Shown here one piece after another: positions 63,242 through 64,000 of a DNA stretch of 64,000 nucleotides (position 1 is its first letter; every line of letters begins with the position of its first letter). The stretch is taken from NCBI RefSeq assembly GCF_015477605.1, contig NZ_JADLQX010000023.1, forward strand, positions 1 through 64,000. Reading direction: 5' to 3'. A program made the position numbers and the translations under genes. The stretch comes from Nocardia amamiensis. Its GTDB lineage: Bacteria > Actinomycetota > Actinomycetes > Mycobacteriales > Mycobacteriaceae. The notes beneath the pieces are model-generated. The model made no database searches, was not told where the DNA came from, and saw nothing but the letters and a program-made list of their open reading frames with translations.

Positions 63242-63841
63242 CTACTTCCGACCGCCGACTATTCGGAGGGCCAGCTCGGCGTAATAGTCACCGATGTCTT
63301 CGGGCGACCACGAACCGTCGGCGCGGTACCAGCGCGTGATATCGATCCCCAGCGAAAGCAAGGCGGTCGCGGTCATATGGGTATTCGAGTTCTCGAATGC
63401 CCCGGCCGCGACGCCTTTTTCGATCAAGACCCGGACCTCGCCTTCGATCGCGTGTCGCGTCTTCTTGATCTCCTGTTGGTGTTCTCGGCTCAGGGCCGCG
63501 AGTTCGTAGTTGATGATCCGCGCCACGGTGTGGGCGCGCGCGTGATGGATGGCGAACTCCCGCATCAACGCCATCAGTTGGTCGGCGGGATCTTGTGCCG
63601 AGGCAATGGCAGTGCGGACACGCGCCAGTGTGTCCAGGTGACCGATACGCGAGATCTCGTAGAGCAACTCTTCCTTGGAGCGATGGTGCACGTAGATGGC
63701 TCCGGTGCTCACTCCGGCGATCGCTGTGATGTCGCGAGTTGTCGAGCCGTGGAAGCCGCGTTCAGCGAAGGCGGCCACGGCTGCGTCGAGCAGCCGTGCT
63801 CGGGTTTCCTCCGCGCGCGAGCGGTCCGCGGTATCGGTCAC
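63242..63841 (-). CDS. TetR-family regulator (KstR2-like)
   Basis: The 199-residue regulator has an N-terminal helix-turn-helix (STTRDITAIAGVSTGAIYVH) and a C-terminal domain with a KstR2-type stretch (LLYEISRIGHLDTLARVRTA, HARAHTVARIINYELAALS). The GTG start at 63841 overlaps the stop of a 26-codon ORF (GTGA). It probably controls the exporter operon downstream or a lipid/steroid degradation gene set beyond the window. Confidence 0.9.
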   Translation of the reverse strand: MTDTADRSRAEETRARLLDAAVAAFAERGFHGSTTRDITAIAGVSTGAIYVHHRSKEELLYEISRIGHLDTLARVRTAIASAQDPADQLMALMREFAIHHARAHTVARIINYELAALSREHQQEIKKTRHAIEGEVRVLIEKGVAAGAFENSNTHMTATALLSLGIDITRWYRADGSWSPEDIGDYYAELALRIVGGRK

Positions 63842-63918
63842 CTGGACCGGATGGCTCGGCGAGCGAGCGCTGGTCCGCCGGTGCCGGCACTACTGAGCAA
63901 CACGTTCAGGGTTGCCAC
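63838..63918 (-). CDS. Possible small ORF coupled to the TetR gene (26 residues)
   Basis: GTG 63918 has a strong GGGAGGAG ribosome site 5 nt upstream, and its stop overlaps the TetR GTG. The peptide (MATLNVLLSSAGTGG...) has no known relative. It may simply couple translation between the upstream gene and tetR. Confidence 0.35.
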   Translation of the reverse strand: MATLNVLLSSAGTGGPALARRAIRSR

Positions 63919-64000
63919 GTGGTCTCCTCCCGGGCGGTGTGATCACTGCCCAACGGCAACCCGACGAGGTCTGCCAGAACCGCCCGATGGCGGCCGGGAC
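63906..64000 (-). CDS. C-terminal end of an unidentified protein (partial)
   Basis: About 30 C-terminal codons enter from the right edge (AVLADLVGLPLGSDH, AREETTWQP) and end at a TGA at 63906-63908, within the small ORF that precedes tetR. Tight overlap points to an operon with the TetR gene. The fragment is too short to name. Confidence 0.4.
   Translation of the reverse strand, partial: PGRHRAVLADLVGLPLGSDHTAREETTWQP

Overview
The window is a high-GC actinobacterial chromosome segment, most consistent with Nocardia or a close relative in the Mycobacteriales. The reasons are the RpoB N-terminus, the two-subunit siderophore-type ABC importer halves, a MarP-like protease, a SigJ-like ECF factor and frequent GTG/TTG starts with ATGA/GTGA overlaps. 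Genus and all functions are inferred from sequence recognition alone. No tRNA, rRNA or CRISPR was seen.

Layout: 1-4434 holds the 5' part of an rpoB whose rifampicin-region residues depart from the consensus (rpoB2-like), a long regulatory gap with interleaved palindromes, a small secreted protein and an imine-reductase-like enzyme. 4785-10407 is a copper and two-component module: a membrane-anchored multicopper oxidase, a small membrane protein, a histidine kinase/LuxR regulator pair and an HSL-type esterase. Two near-identical promoter copies tie the oxidase operon and the esterase together. 10634-15249 has two coupled ABC half-transporters of siderophore-import type and an ADP-ribosylglycohydrolase. 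15357-20127 has an AtoE-like fatty-acid permease, two gene remnants, and an SDR/carboxymuconolactone-decarboxylase operon divergent from a TetR gene with a palindromic operator. 20203-25821 has a frameshifted gene, a small membrane protein, an XRE/TPR-like regulator, a NUDIX hydrolase flanked by 34-bp direct repeats, and a stand-alone valS.

26167-29586 is the most striking accessory locus: a TIR-transmembrane-WD40 (14 repeats) protein followed by a small RipA-like multi-span membrane protein. 29614-35422 has an FAD monooxygenase, an epoxide hydrolase and a large LuxR ATPase regulator. 35481-38936 has an acyl-CoA dehydrogenase, a QsdR-like TetR and a PLP enzyme, with matching 24-bp operators before the first two. 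39447-46157 is a tightly packed operon: GntR regulator, 8-Fe ferredoxin, an ABC importer whose binding protein carries an apparent NosL-like C-terminal domain, and an AprA/fumarate-reductase-like flavoprotein fused to HEAT repeats. It looks like an uptake-plus-redox pathway for an unidentified, probably sulfur- or metal-linked, substrate.

46284-58724 is mixed: MarP-like protease, epimerase, phosphotransferase, an unusual P450, a DHA2 exporter divergent from a SigJ/ECF41-like sigma factor, GNAT, phosphoribosyltransferase, an OhrR-like regulator, two secreted proteins and an IS4-family element. 58910-64000 has a frameshifted DinB-like gene, a Cys-rich peptide, a Cys-tailed ECF sigma factor, a tiny ORF with strong RNA hairpins, a DrrAB-type exporter with a coupled 17-codon leader, and a TetR regulator. 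The window ends inside an unidentified gene.
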